Program-made: the position numbers and the translations under genes | In this document: piece after piece, positions 26,182-35,436 of the stretch | How positions within the stretch are numbered: position 1 is the first letter of the stretch | Layout of the letters: the number at the start of each line of letters is the position of its first letter | Notes under the pieces: model-generated | Seen by the model: only the letters and a program-made list of their open reading frames with translations | Database searches by the model: none | What the model was told of the DNA's origin: nothing | Assembly: GCA_903903985.1 (NCBI GenBank) | Contig: CAIVAT010000057.1 | Span: 248,001-312,000 of the forward strand | DNA length: 64,000 nt | DNA from: an uncultured Bacteroidales bacterium | GTDB taxonomy: Bacteria; Bacteroidota; Bacteroidia; Bacteroidales; FEN-979 | Direction: 5' to 3'

Positions 26182-28113
26182 ATGCATATGCTCGATTTCA
26201 GTTACACCGTTTGGATCCTGCTGATACCCCTGATTATGTTTGTGGTGGTTGGCCTGTTCGGGAACCGTTTTAAACCGCTGGTTTCCGGAATCGCCGGAAC
26301 GGCCGGCCTCTTTGTGATGTGGATCTTGTCGCTGGTGACTGCCTATAAGTACTTCTTTGTACTGGAAAAGGCTGCCGATGGGTCCTTTCAGAAATTCCTG
26401 GCATTCAACATGCGGTGGCTCAACCTCACCGACACCCTGCACATCGACATGGGGGTGCTCCTCGATCCCATCTCGATCATGATGCTGATCGTCATCACGA
26501 CGGTTTCCTTCATGGTACACGTATATTCCATCGGCTACATGGATGGCGAAAAAGGGTTCATGCGCTTTTTTGCAACCTTGTCGTTGTTCAGCTTTTCGAT
26601 GCTCGGCCTGGTTGTCGCCACAAACATCTTCCAGATGTATATCTTATGGGAACTCGTAGGCGTTTCGTCCTACCTGCTCATCGGATTTTACTACACCAGG
26701 GATTCGGCCGTCTCCGCTTCTAAAAAAGCATTTATTGTCACCCGTTTTGCCGACCTGGGGTTCCTCATCGGGATCCTGATGCTTTCATTTTCTACGGGAA
26801 CTTTTGATTTCCTGACCCTGACCGGTGCCAACAGCCCGGCATTCTCTTCAGGTACCGGCATCATGTTCCTCGGACTGTCATCCATGACCTGGTCCATGAT
26901 CTTCATCTTCATGGGCGGTGCCGGAAAGTCGGCCATGTTCCCGCTGCACATCTGGCTGCCCGATGCCATGGAAGGCCCAACACCGGTATCGGCACTGATC
27001 CATGCCGCCACCATGGTTGTTGCAGGCGTATACCTTGTGGCCCGCCTCTTCCCGATTTACGTTTTTGCAGCCCCTGTTGCCCTCGACGTTGTGATGTATG
27101 TGGGGGCGTTCAGCAGTATTTTTGCTGCCATTATCGCCTGTACCCAGTTCGACATCAAACGTGTTCTCGCTTACTCTACCATGTCTCAGATCGGCATGAT
27201 GATGTTTGCCCTGGGCGTTTCGGGCTATGGCGGACATGAAGGACTGGGTTACATGGCCTCCATGTTCCACCTGTTTACCCATGCGTTTTTTAAATCCCTG
27301 TTGTTCCTGGGTGCCGGGGCAATCATTCATGCCGTTCACAGCAACGTGATGAACGAAATGGGCGGGTTGCGCAAACACCTTCCCATCACCCACATCACCT
27401 TCCTGATCGCCTGTCTTGCCATCGCCGGAATTCCGCCGCTGTCAGGGTTCTTCAGCAAAGACGAGATCCTTGCTGCCGGTCACGAAAGAAGCCTGATGCT
27501 GTACTGGGTGGAAATGATCGTTTCGGGGTTGACCGCATTCTACATGTTCCGCCTCTATTTCTCTGTTTTCTGGGGGCATGACAGGCATTATCACCACACC
27601 CCGCACGAGGCTCCAAAACTGATGACCATCCCGCTGATGCTCCTTGCCGTTGGCGCCTTGCTGGCCGGGCTGATCCCTTTTTCCCTCTTTGTTTCGTCCG
27701 ACCGTATGCCATTCCATTCCGGACTTGAAATGGGCATTGCCATCCCGGCAGTGCTGGTGGGTTTGATCGGCATCTTCACTGCAATGATATTCTACCGGAA
27801 AGAGACCACCCTTCCCGACAAAATATACAATGCCCTTGGAGGATTCTCCACAGCAGCATTTCATAAATTCTATATAGATGAGGTTTATCTGTTCATCACC
27901 AAAAAGATCATCTTTAATTACGTTTCCCGCCCTATTGCATGGTTTGATCGCCACATTGTTGACGGGGCCATGAACGGCATTGCCTATGTGACCAATGAAG
28001 CCTCCGGCCGCATCAAGAATTTTCAATCGGGTCAGCTTCAGCAGTATGCACTTGTGTTTGTTTCGGGTGTGGTGCTGATCACCTTGTTATTCACCTATTT
28101 AATGACCAACTAA
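26182..28113 (+). CDS. nuoL: NADH-quinone oxidoreductase subunit L
   Basis: This 643-residue protein is the distal antiporter-like pump of complex I. It has about 16 helices and a long lateral helix near the end. Proton-path features are the glutamate in ILWELVGVSSYLLIGFY, GGAGKSAMFPLHIWLPDAMEGPTPVSALIHAATMV (one region at about residues 245-280), and THAFFKSLLFLGAGAIIHA. Two in-frame ATGs lie 6 bases apart at the start (26182 and 26188); the first is used here. nuoM follows after 11 bp. Confidence 0.97.
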   Translation: MHMLDFSYTVWILLIPLIMFVVVGLFGNRFKPLVSGIAGTAGLFVMWILSLVTAYKYFFVLEKAADGSFQKFLAFNMRWLNLTDTLHIDMGVLLDPISIMMLIVITTVSFMVHVYSIGYMDGEKGFMRFFATLSLFSFSMLGLVVATNIFQMYILWELVGVSSYLLIGFYYTRDSAVSASKKAFIVTRFADLGFLIGILMLSFSTGTFDFLTLTGANSPAFSSGTGIMFLGLSSMTWSMIFIFMGGAGKSAMFPLHIWLPDAMEGPTPVSALIHAATMVVAGVYLVARLFPIYVFAAPVALDVVMYVGAFSSIFAAIIACTQFDIKRVLAYSTMSQIGMMMFALGVSGYGGHEGLGYMASMFHLFTHAFFKSLLFLGAGAIIHAVHSNVMNEMGGLRKHLPITHITFLIACLAIAGIPPLSGFFSKDEILAAGHERSLMLYWVEMIVSGLTAFYMFRLYFSVFWGHDRHYHHTPHEAPKLMTIPLMLLAVGALLAGLIPFSLFVSSDRMPFHSGLEMGIAIPAVLVGLIGIFTAMIFYRKETTLPDKIYNALGGFSTAAFHKFYIDEVYLFITKKIIFNYVSRPIAWFDRHIVDGAMNGIAYVTNEASGRIKNFQSGQLQQYALVFVSGVVLITLLFTYLMTN

Positions 28114-28124
28114 TACATAGAATA

Positions 28125-29636
28125 ATGAGTATTCTCACACTATTCATCATCATACCGGTTCTCACCATAATTGGTATTTTATTCAGTAAATCACACATGC
28201 AGGTGAAATGGGTTGCGGTTGTGGGGATGGGACTGCAACTGCTGAGCGCCATCACCCTGATCCTGCTGTACCTGGCCGAACGGAGGGCCGGCAACATGGC
28301 CGAAGTACTCTTTGTACAGGATAATGTGTGGTATGAAACCCTCAATATTCATTTCTTCCTTGGTGTGGACGGGGTATCGGTGGCCATGATCGGGCTGACC
28401 GCCCTGGTGGTTTTCGCCGGTATTTTTGCCAGCTGGGATATCGTGGACCTCCCGCGCGAGTTTTTCACTTCCCTCATCCTGCTTGCCTCCGGGGTTTTTG
28501 GTTTTTTCATTTCGCTCGATCTCTTTACCATGTTCCTTTTTTATGAACTGGCAGTGATCCCAATGTACCTGCTGATCGGAATATGGGGTAGTGGACCGCG
28601 TCATTATTCAGCCATGAAACTGACCCTGATGCTCATGGGCGGCTCAGCCTTCATCCTCCTGGGGATCATCGGCATCTATTTCAACTCGGCGCCCGGCGGA
28701 GGTCAGCTGACCTTCGACCTGATCAAGATATCAAAGCTGTCCATTCCCTTGAATGTCCAGCTCTTCCTTTTTCCTTTTCTTTTTATTGGATTTGGTGTGC
28801 TTGGCGCCCTGTTCCCGTTCCACACATGGTCGCCTGACGGCCATGCCTCTGCCCCAACTGCTGTTTCAATGCTCCATGCCGGGGTGCTGATGAAACTCGG
28901 GGGATACGGATGCTATCGCGTCGCCGTCTTCCTTCTTCCCCAGGCAGCCCATCAGCTGGGCTGGATCTTCCTGATCCTCGCCACCATCGGGGTCATTTAT
29001 GGAGCGCTCGGGGCCGTCTGGCAGAAAGATCTGAAGTACATCAATGCCTATTCGTCGGTGAGCCACTGCGCCCTGGTTCTTTTTGCCATCCTGATGTTTA
29101 ATCAGACGGCCATGAACGGTGCCATCATGCAGATGATCTCCCATGGCATCATGACAGCCCTTTTCTTTGCCCTCATCGGGATGATTTACGGACGAACACA
29201 TACGCGTTTCATCAATGAAATGGGTGGATTGATGAAGGTGATGCCATTTCTTGGTGTTGCTTACGTGATTGCCGGTCTTGCCTCCCTCGGTCTTCCTGGT
29301 TTCAGCGGATTTGTAGCAGAGATGACCATCTTCGTGGGTTCTTTTCAGAATGTGGATACTTTCCATCGTGTTGCCACCATCATTGCCGCCTCATCCATCG
29401 TGGTTACCGCCGTGTATGTGCTCAGGGTGGTCGGGACCCTGCTGCTTGGAAAAATTAAAAATGAAGATTATGAGACCATAACCGATGCAAAATGGTATGA
29501 TAAAATCAGTGTGGTTGCACTTATTTTCGGCATCACGCTGATCGGGATGGCGCCGCTTTGGCTTTCGGATATGATTACAGGCGGTTTGGGCCCCATCATG
29601 CATAAATTGCTGGCGGCTTCGCCGGGATTGAATTAG
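28125..29636 (+). CDS. nuoM: NADH-quinone oxidoreductase subunit M
   Basis: This 503-residue antiporter-like pump shows the key glutamate in FLFYELAVIPMYLLIG and the proton-channel region FPFHTWSPDGHASAP, followed by HAGVLMKLGGYG with the functional lysine. About 14 helices are visible and the length is usual for the family. A second hairpin repeat separates it from nuoN, the last gene of the operon. Confidence 0.97.
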   Translation: MSILTLFIIIPVLTIIGILFSKSHMQVKWVAVVGMGLQLLSAITLILLYLAERRAGNMAEVLFVQDNVWYETLNIHFFLGVDGVSVAMIGLTALVVFAGIFASWDIVDLPREFFTSLILLASGVFGFFISLDLFTMFLFYELAVIPMYLLIGIWGSGPRHYSAMKLTLMLMGGSAFILLGIIGIYFNSAPGGGQLTFDLIKISKLSIPLNVQLFLFPFLFIGFGVLGALFPFHTWSPDGHASAPTAVSMLHAGVLMKLGGYGCYRVAVFLLPQAAHQLGWIFLILATIGVIYGALGAVWQKDLKYINAYSSVSHCALVLFAILMFNQTAMNGAIMQMISHGIMTALFFALIGMIYGRTHTRFINEMGGLMKVMPFLGVAYVIAGLASLGLPGFSGFVAEMTIFVGSFQNVDTFHRVATIIAASSIVVTAVYVLRVVGTLLLGKIKNEDYETITDAKWYDKISVVALIFGITLIGMAPLWLSDMITGGLGPIMHKLLAASPGLN

Positions 29637-29690
29637 ACCCCACCCCAACCCATCCCCCTCAGGGGGAGGGGCCAGGGGAGAGGTATTAAA
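29637..29690. repeat. G/C-rich interspersed hairpin, copy 3 (within nuo operon)
   Basis: Starting right after the nuoM stop, CCATCCCCCT, CA, GGGGGAGGGG forms a near-perfect stem (about 29650-29672). It is flanked by ACCCCACCCCAA and CCAGGGGAGAGGT. It is of the same class as the element before nuoL. No T-run follows. Confidence 0.85.
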
Positions 29691-29710
29691 AACCTATAAA
29701 AGTACATACA

Positions 29711-31120
29711 ATGCTGATAATGAGACATGAATTGCTGCTGATCGTCATCACGGTAATCTTATTGATTGTCGAAATTTTTCTACCCAACACTCAGAAGCAC
29801 AAGATCATTTTACCAGCCATCCTGCTGATGGCCGGCGTAACAATCCTGGGATTTTTTCCCGGAACGCCGGGTGTTCTTTTCGGGGGCATGTATCAATCGA
29901 CACAACTCTCCATGATGCTCAAAAACATCCTGAACATCGGAGTGCTGATCATATTTATCCAATCGGCCGACTGGCTGAAACAGGAACAGAACAAGGAAAA
30001 AATAAGTGAATTCTTCCTGCTGATGCTGTCGACCCTGATCGGGATGAACTACATGATATCCTCGGGCGATTTCCTGATGTTTTACATCGGACTGGAATTG
30101 GCTACCATTCCGGCAGCAGCACTGGCGGCATACGAACGCATGAAGGAAAAGTCGGCCGAAGCCGGGGTGAAATTGATCTTTACCTCCGCTCTCTCTTCCG
30201 GGATCCTGCTGTATGGTTTATCCATGATTTACGGAACGACCGGGACCATGTACTTCGCGGATGTGGCACCGTTGATTACCGGTGCTCCATTACAGGTGCT
30301 TGCCTTCATCTTTTTCTTTGCAGGGATGGCCTTTAAAATATCACTGGTTCCTTTCCACCTGTGGACTGCCGATGTTTACGAAGGCGCCCCGGTGAATGTT
30401 GCCTCCTTCCTCTCGGTTATCTCCAAAGGCGCTGCCGTGTTTATTTTCACCATCATCCTTTACACGGTGTTTTTTAAAATCGCCGTGATGTGGAGTGAAT
30501 TGCTTTATGGGATCACCATCCTTACCATCACCGTTGGCAACCTGTTTGCCATGCGCCAGCAAAACCTCAAACGCTTCCTGGCTTTTTCATCCATTGCCCA
30601 GGCCGGGTTCATCCTGTTGGGTATCATCGGCCAAAGCCAGGTAGGGATGACAACGGTCATCTATTTTGCCCTGGTTTACATTTTCTCGAACCTCGGAGCA
30701 TTCGGTGTTGTTGGCATTATTTCGAACCGCACCGGCAAAGAGAACATCAATGATTATGACGGGCTCTACCGCACCAATCCCAATCTCAGCCTGGTCATGA
30801 TGCTTGCACTGTTTTCACTGGCAGGTATCCCGCCGCTGGCAGGATTCTTCGGAAAGTTTTTCCTGTTTACGGCCGCTGCCAAACAGGGTTATTACATCCT
30901 TGTCCTGATCGCGCTGATCAACACCATCATTTCATTATATTACTATTTACTGGTGATCAAAGCCATGCTGCTCAACAGCAGCGACCGGCCGATCGAAAAA
31001 TTTAAAAGCGACACATACACACGGATTGGCCTCCTCATGTGTGTAGCGGGCATGGTAATTATCGGGTTTGCCAGTTCGATCTATGAAATGGTATTCAACC
31101 TGAGTTTTGGATTGTATTAA
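29711..31120 (+). CDS. nuoN: NADH-quinone oxidoreductase subunit N
   Basis: This 469-residue membrane pump subunit ends the complex I operon. It shows MFYIGLELATIPAAAL with the conserved glutamate, FHLWTADVYEGAPVNV, and SVISKGAAVFI with the mid-membrane lysine. About 14 helices are present. A second ATG lies 9 bases inside the first. It is followed by a palindromic hairpin and then small unknown genes, not by any nuoE, nuoF or nuoG gene. Confidence 0.96.
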   Translation: MLIMRHELLLIVITVILLIVEIFLPNTQKHKIILPAILLMAGVTILGFFPGTPGVLFGGMYQSTQLSMMLKNILNIGVLIIFIQSADWLKQEQNKEKISEFFLLMLSTLIGMNYMISSGDFLMFYIGLELATIPAAALAAYERMKEKSAEAGVKLIFTSALSSGILLYGLSMIYGTTGTMYFADVAPLITGAPLQVLAFIFFFAGMAFKISLVPFHLWTADVYEGAPVNVASFLSVISKGAAVFIFTIILYTVFFKIAVMWSELLYGITILTITVGNLFAMRQQNLKRFLAFSSIAQAGFILLGIIGQSQVGMTTVIYFALVYIFSNLGAFGVVGIISNRTGKENINDYDGLYRTNPNLSLVMMLALFSLAGIPPLAGFFGKFFLFTAAAKQGYYILVLIALINTIISLYYYLLVIKAMLLNSSDRPIEKFKSDTYTRIGLLMCVAGMVIIGFASSIYEMVFNLSFGLY

Positions 31121-31130
31121 ACCCATCATC

Positions 31131-31158
31131 GCAGGGATGCATCGCGATGCGGCCCTGC
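31131..31158. repeat. 28-nt palindromic hairpin after nuoN
   Basis: GCAGGG (31131-31136) and CCCTGC (31153-31158) enclose the self-complementary GCATCGCGATGC (31139-31150). Together they form a long, nearly perfect cruciform-type hairpin. There is no T-run, so it resembles an interspersed palindromic repeat more than a terminator. Confidence 0.75.
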
Positions 31159-31195
31159 ATCATGGCTGGACCCACCGCAGGATAAAAAAATCATT

Positions 31196-31525
31196 ATGGC
31201 AATTTTAAAAGGAAAACACATCATCGCCGAGATTGAAGGAACAAGGTGCACCGTCGTCGAAACCGGGGCCGCCCTGGAACGCGCCGAGTTTCTGAAGCAA
31301 CTCCTTGTCTTCAATGGATACGAAGTGAAATTGGAAAAGGAAAAAGCAAAAGACGGCACGGAACTTGATACTTTTATAGTCGGATTGACAGATATTCTAT
31401 TTAATCCGATGATCGTAGTGTATGAAAAAAAGCTTATCAGAAAGGATGGTTTTACAGTTACTCCGGCCTATTGGAACCAAATTCCGGAGCATGACACCCT
31501 TCCGTACTGGCAGGTTCAACACTGA
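31196..31525 (+). CDS. Conserved-looking hypothetical protein, 109 residues
   Basis: I do not recognise a named family. This is a small soluble protein without signal peptide or membrane helix. It has an alpha/beta pattern (HIIAEIEGTRCTVVETG, FLKQLLVFNGYEVKLEKEKA) and an aromatic C-terminus (VTPAYWNQIPEHDTLPYW). It reads like a real gene: charged N-terminal half, balanced composition, and start and stop spaced 5 bp from the next small gene. A plausible role is an accessory to the following membrane protein, but this is only context. Confidence 0.65.
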   Translation: MAILKGKHIIAEIEGTRCTVVETGAALERAEFLKQLLVFNGYEVKLEKEKAKDGTELDTFIVGLTDILFNPMIVVYEKKLIRKDGFTVTPAYWNQIPEHDTLPYWQVQH

Positions 31526-31530
31526 ACATC

Positions 31531-31731
31531 ATGCAAAAGTTCTCCAGGTATTTCGCTTGGTTTGTTATCCTGCTGTATTTCGCTCTTGGAATATATGTTC
31601 TTACAAGTCAAAGATTTCAATACTTATCCAAGGAAGTCAAAGTCATTTTTGCCCTCTTTCTGTTTCTTTATGGCGGGTTCAGAATAGCACGTCTCTGGAC
31701 AAAATCCCGGGAAAACAACGAGGAACAATAA
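31531..31731 (+). CDS. Small membrane protein, 66 residues
   Basis: This is a short protein with two hydrophobic segments (about 8-26 and 36-52) and a positively charged, hydrophilic C-terminus (TKSRENNEEQ). No family is recognised. It starts 5 bp after the 109-residue gene, so the pair are probably one unit. It lies directly upstream of the PstS-like gene, which seems to have its own promoter. Confidence 0.6.
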   Translation: MQKFSRYFAWFVILLYFALGIYVLTSQRFQYLSKEVKVIFALFLFLYGGFRIARLWTKSRENNEEQ

Positions 31732-31759
31732 TAATTGGAAGAGGCAATAATAAATTTCA

Positions 31760-31767
31760 TAAATTTG
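31760..31767 (+). promoter_or_regulatory. Predicted -7 box for the PstS-like gene
   Basis: TAAATTTG matches TAnnTTTG. Transcription near 31774 favours the ATG at 31809 over the one at 31779, which would leave almost no leader. Confidence 0.5.
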
Positions 31768-31808
31768 TGTTTTCTCATATGAAACGGTTGATTTTAAGCG
31801 TTAAAGCG

Positions 31809-32768
31809 ATGAAAATCATCAGAAAGAATACAACGTATTGTACGAATTTGATCGGAATATGCTTCGTCCTGTTTATTGCATCATGCGGAGGAGGCACCAA
31901 TCAGAAAAATTCAGACACCCCCACCGCTGGAAAAATCAAGGTCGGGGTGGATGACTCGTACCGCTTACTCATGGAAGCTGAGCGGTATACTTTTGAGGCA
32001 ATGTACAAGTATGCCTCCATCGACACTGTTTTTAAAACCGAAGCAGATGTGATCAATGATTTCATGAACGATTCGTTGCCAATGATCGTTGTGAACCGGA
32101 AACTTTCAGAGCAACAGGTTGCCTATCTTAAAGAGCGTCAGTATATTCCAAAAACAACCAAAATAGCCATTGATGCGATCGCCCTGATCGTTAACAATGA
32201 AAATCCTGATACGGCCCTGTTTTTTCAAACCGTAAAGGATATTTTTCAGGGGAAAATCACCTCCTGGAACCAGGTCAATAAAAAATCGAAACTGAAAGAT
32301 CTGAAAGTTGTTTTTGACAATTTCAAATCGGGCAATCCCCGTTATTTCAAAGAGCGGTTTGCGCTTGAATCTTTCCCGGCCACTTGTTTTGCGGCTCAAA
32401 GCAATTCCGAGGTGATCAATTATGTGGAAAAGAATCCCAATGCCATCGGGGTGATCAGTGTCAACTGGATCAGCGACCCAGCAGATACGGTATCACATAA
32501 TTTTCTGAAACGGTTTAAAGTTATAGGCATCGCCCTTGAAGGCGACAATGATCCGGGTACGAAATTTTACAGGCCGTTCCAGGGCTATATTGCCGAAGGA
32601 GCTTATCCCTTCACCCGCGATGTTTATTGTATTAACCGTCAGCCGTATTCCGGGCTGGCGTATGGATTTTCATCTTTTATGGCAGGAGAAAAGGGACAGT
32701 TTATCGTCCTCCATTCCGGTCTGGTCCCTGCTGCAATGCCGGTCAGGTTAGTCGAAATTAAACATTAA
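31809..32768 (+). CDS. PstS-like phosphate-binding lipoprotein
   Basis: From the ATG at 31809 this is a 319-residue lipoprotein: signal with hydrophobic core, then the box FIASCGGG with lipidation Cys near residue 24. The mature part resembles PstS-type substrate-binding proteins (KIKVGVDDSYRLLMEA, TVKDIFQGKITSWNQV, NAIGVISVNWIS, FTRDVYCINRQPYSG). PstS proteins bind phosphate, but no pstCAB genes are nearby. Relatives near Ton genes in Bacteroidota are often annotated this way without proof of ligand. It is followed by the TPR gene after 19 bp, then by ExbB/ExbD/TonB. The frame is open well upstream, so longer starts are possible, but they would bury the signal peptide. Confidence 0.82.
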   Translation: MKIIRKNTTYCTNLIGICFVLFIASCGGGTNQKNSDTPTAGKIKVGVDDSYRLLMEAERYTFEAMYKYASIDTVFKTEADVINDFMNDSLPMIVVNRKLSEQQVAYLKERQYIPKTTKIAIDAIALIVNNENPDTALFFQTVKDIFQGKITSWNQVNKKSKLKDLKVVFDNFKSGNPRYFKERFALESFPATCFAAQSNSEVINYVEKNPNAIGVISVNWISDPADTVSHNFLKRFKVIGIALEGDNDPGTKFYRPFQGYIAEGAYPFTRDVYCINRQPYSGLAYGFSSFMAGEKGQFIVLHSGLVPAAMPVRLVEIKH

Positions 32769-32787
32769 CAAACAGGAGACGCGTATT

Positions 32788-34500
32788 ATGTCCAGATTTA
32801 CTAAACCAGTTGGTGTCATTGTTGCACTGTTTCTCTTTTTTTCCTTTACTGCCAGAATTCATTCCCAGGATCTGAATGCAGCGATCAGGTTAACCAAAAG
32901 TGAACAATTCACGAAGGCCAGTTCGATGTATAAGGAACTGATCAGGCAGGCCCCTGCGAATGGCGATCTTTATTATTTTTATGGCCGGAATTTCATGTAC
33001 CAGTTTTATTCCGACACCATGAATATTTCCCTTTCTGAAATGGCGGATTCGGCAAAGGTGGTGTATGAAGAGGGCGTAAAAAAAGATCCTTCCAACCCGT
33101 TGAACTTTGTCGGACTAGGTGGCATCAGCCTGATTAAAAAGGAAATGCCCGCTGCGCAGGCTGACTTTGCAAAAGCAAAAGCATTGTTGCCGTCCAAAGC
33201 AAACAAGACGATCAAGATGGAGCCTGCAAAACAGTCGCTGGTGCTGGTTGAAATGGCTTTATGGTATGTTTTCACCAATGTAAATGATACCGCTACGGTT
33301 TTTTCCCTGTTGCGTGCCGCTGAAAAGCTCGACAACAAGAACCCGCTCCTTTATATCGTCAAGGGGGATGCTTATTTCTACCTCCTGAACGATGGATCAA
33401 AGGCCATTTCCAACTACAATATGGCCCAGGCGCTTGATCCCAAATCGCCGGCAGCGAAATTGCGTATCGGACAACTGTGGCTGCGCGCAAGACAATATAC
33501 CACAGCCTTGAATTTTTACCAGGAAGTGGTGAAGATGGACTCCACTTTTGCCCCGGCCTACCGCGAACTGGGCCTATTGCTGGCTCGTGCAGGCCGCCAG
33601 GAAGAGGCCAAGAAAAACTTCTATAAATTCCTTGAACTTTCGCACAATACCGCTGCCCGCAAGCAGTTTGTGAATACACTGATCGAATTAAAGGATTATC
33701 CGGAAGCGATCATCCAGCTGAATGAAATCCTCAAGGTGGATGAATCCGATAACGATGTGAACCGCGCCCTGGCATATTCCTATTTTGAGACCCAGCAATA
33801 CGATAAAGGCCTTGTATACATTAAAAAGTTTATTGCCAAAGCAAAGCCTGAAAAAATCAGGGCGCTCGACTATGCCTATTATGGCAGGCTGCTGGCAAAA
33901 ACCAAACAGGATTCACTGGCAACAGAGCAGTTGTTGAAGGCGTATGATCTCGACACAACCAAATCAGAGCTTATTTCAGAAGCAGCCCTCTGCTTTACCA
34001 GGATAAAAAGTTACGAAAAAGCCAGGGTGCAATATGAACGGAAAATCGCTTTGAAAAAAGGCGTTCCGATGGATTATTACAACCTTGGAAAAGTCTTATA
34101 CAGCATTCAGGATTATGTGAAGGCGGATACCAACCTGGCGATTTTCAATGCCCTGCAACCCGATTATATCCCTGGTTTTGCCTGGAGGGCACGCACCAAA
34201 TCGAACCTGGATATCAAAGACCCAAAAGGGTTTAATACGACCGGATACGCGGTTCCGGTTTATGAAGGATTGATCGAAAAAACGCAGTCAGATACCGTGA
34301 AATATATGAAGGAACGATTTGAGTCGTTCGATTACCTTGCATTCTATCATTACAGCCAGTACTCCCGCGACCAAAAACTCAAGGATGAGGCCGCAAAAGC
34401 GCTTGAATATTATACCAGAATGTCGGCTGTGAATCCGAATGACGAAAAAGTGATTGTGGTAAAACCAGTCATCGATTTACTGAAAACGAAGATCAAATAA
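32788..34500 (+). CDS. Exported TPR-repeat protein
   Basis: This 570-residue protein has an N-terminal signal peptide (about 1-26, ending FTARIHSQ). TPR repeats fill nearly the whole mature part: ASSMYKELIRQAPANGDLYY, AYRELGLLLARAGRQEEAKK, VNRALAYSYFETQQYDKG and YYNLGKVLYSIQDYVKADT. TPR arrays act as scaffolds. It sits between a PstS-like lipoprotein and the Ton motor, an arrangement that recurs in Bacteroidota. A periplasmic scaffold role for the Ton cluster is inference. Confidence 0.88.
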   Translation: MSRFTKPVGVIVALFLFFSFTARIHSQDLNAAIRLTKSEQFTKASSMYKELIRQAPANGDLYYFYGRNFMYQFYSDTMNISLSEMADSAKVVYEEGVKKDPSNPLNFVGLGGISLIKKEMPAAQADFAKAKALLPSKANKTIKMEPAKQSLVLVEMALWYVFTNVNDTATVFSLLRAAEKLDNKNPLLYIVKGDAYFYLLNDGSKAISNYNMAQALDPKSPAAKLRIGQLWLRARQYTTALNFYQEVVKMDSTFAPAYRELGLLLARAGRQEEAKKNFYKFLELSHNTAARKQFVNTLIELKDYPEAIIQLNEILKVDESDNDVNRALAYSYFETQQYDKGLVYIKKFIAKAKPEKIRALDYAYYGRLLAKTKQDSLATEQLLKAYDLDTTKSELISEAALCFTRIKSYEKARVQYERKIALKKGVPMDYYNLGKVLYSIQDYVKADTNLAIFNALQPDYIPGFAWRARTKSNLDIKDPKGFNTTGYAVPVYEGLIEKTQSDTVKYMKERFESFDYLAFYHYSQYSRDQKLKDEAAKALEYYTRMSAVNPNDEKVIVVKPVIDLLKTKIK

Positions 34501-34506
34501 CAACTA

Positions 34507-34537
34507 TTTGATTTCGTACATAATTTTTTTACCTTTG
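34507..34537 (+). promoter_or_regulatory. Strong predicted promoter of the Ton cluster
   Basis: TTTG (34507-34510), a 19-base spacer and TACCTTTG (34530-34537) make the best full match to the Bacteroidota promoter in the window. Transcription would start near 34544, about 55 nt before exbB. The Ton cluster can therefore be expressed separately from the TPR gene. Confidence 0.7.
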
Positions 34538-34598
34538 TAGACCAGTTAGTAAGAAAATACAATAATTCATTCAATCTTTAATCTAAAACTTTTTAACG

Positions 34599-35420
34599 AT
34601 GAGCAAGACAAATAAACAAGGCGGATCCCTCGGTGAAGCTTTAAGGTCAGTGTTTACGGTGGGCGTTATGATTATCGCCTTCATCATTTCTTACGTCATT
34701 TTCAAGTATGTTTTTGGTAATCCTTTATTTTTTGAAGGAGGCAATCCTGAAGGTCATGCGCTTCCCGGAAACTATCTCGCCATCATTTACAAGGGCGGTG
34801 TCATCGTTCCGTTCCTGATTACCCTGAACCTTGTGCTCATCATCTTTGCTGTTGAACGCGGCATCGTGCTGTTCCGTGCAAAAGGTAAGGGACGTTTGAA
34901 CGTGTTTGTAAAAAACCTTCAGCAGAGCCTTGACAACAACAAAATTGAAGATGCAATTGTTGCCTGCGACAAACAAAGAGGTTCATTGGCAAATGTTATG
35001 AAAGCCGGTTTGCTTCGTTACCGTGCCCTGCAGAATGATACTACGCTGGAAAAAGACCAGAAGATCCTTGCCTTGCAGAAGGAATTTGAAGAAGCTTCGG
35101 CGCTCGAACTCCCGATGTTATCGAGAAACCTCGTCATTCTTTCAACCATCGCCTCCATCTCCGTATTGACCGGTCTGATGGGAACCGTTATCGGGATGAT
35201 CAAGGCCTTCGGCGCATTGGCCCAGGCCGGTGCTCCTGATGCACTTGCGCTTGCAAACGGTATCTCTGAGGCCCTTATCAATACCGCTTTTGGTATCTTC
35301 GGTTCACTGATGGCCATCGTACTGTATAACTTCTTTTCAACCCAGATCGATAGCTTTACCTATAAAATTGATGAGGCCGGATTCAGCCTTGTTCAGTCAT
35401 TTGCCGCTGCAACCAAATAG
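34599..35420 (+). CDS. exbB: MotA/TolQ/ExbB proton channel protein
   Basis: This 273-residue inner-membrane protein is the proton-channel subunit of the Ton motor. Helices lie at about 18-42, 62-85, 180-205 and 225-245. The typical MotA/TolQ/ExbB segment is LPMLSRNLVILSTIASISVLTGLMGTV (about 170-196, given as a region), followed by MIKAFGALAQ and a final ISEALINTAFGIFGSLMAI. It has the extra N-terminal helix usual in Bacteroidota forms. It is followed within 16 bp by exbD. Confidence 0.92.
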   Translation: MSKTNKQGGSLGEALRSVFTVGVMIIAFIISYVIFKYVFGNPLFFEGGNPEGHALPGNYLAIIYKGGVIVPFLITLNLVLIIFAVERGIVLFRAKGKGRLNVFVKNLQQSLDNNKIEDAIVACDKQRGSLANVMKAGLLRYRALQNDTTLEKDQKILALQKEFEEASALELPMLSRNLVILSTIASISVLTGLMGTVIGMIKAFGALAQAGAPDALALANGISEALINTAFGIFGSLMAIVLYNFFSTQIDSFTYKIDEAGFSLVQSFAAATK

Positions 35421-35436
35421 TTAAAAAGAAAACAAT

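Noticed and set aside
31422..31808. Long N-terminal extension of the PstS-like protein
   Set aside because: It overlaps two small genes in another frame and would place the lipoprotein signal in the middle of the protein.
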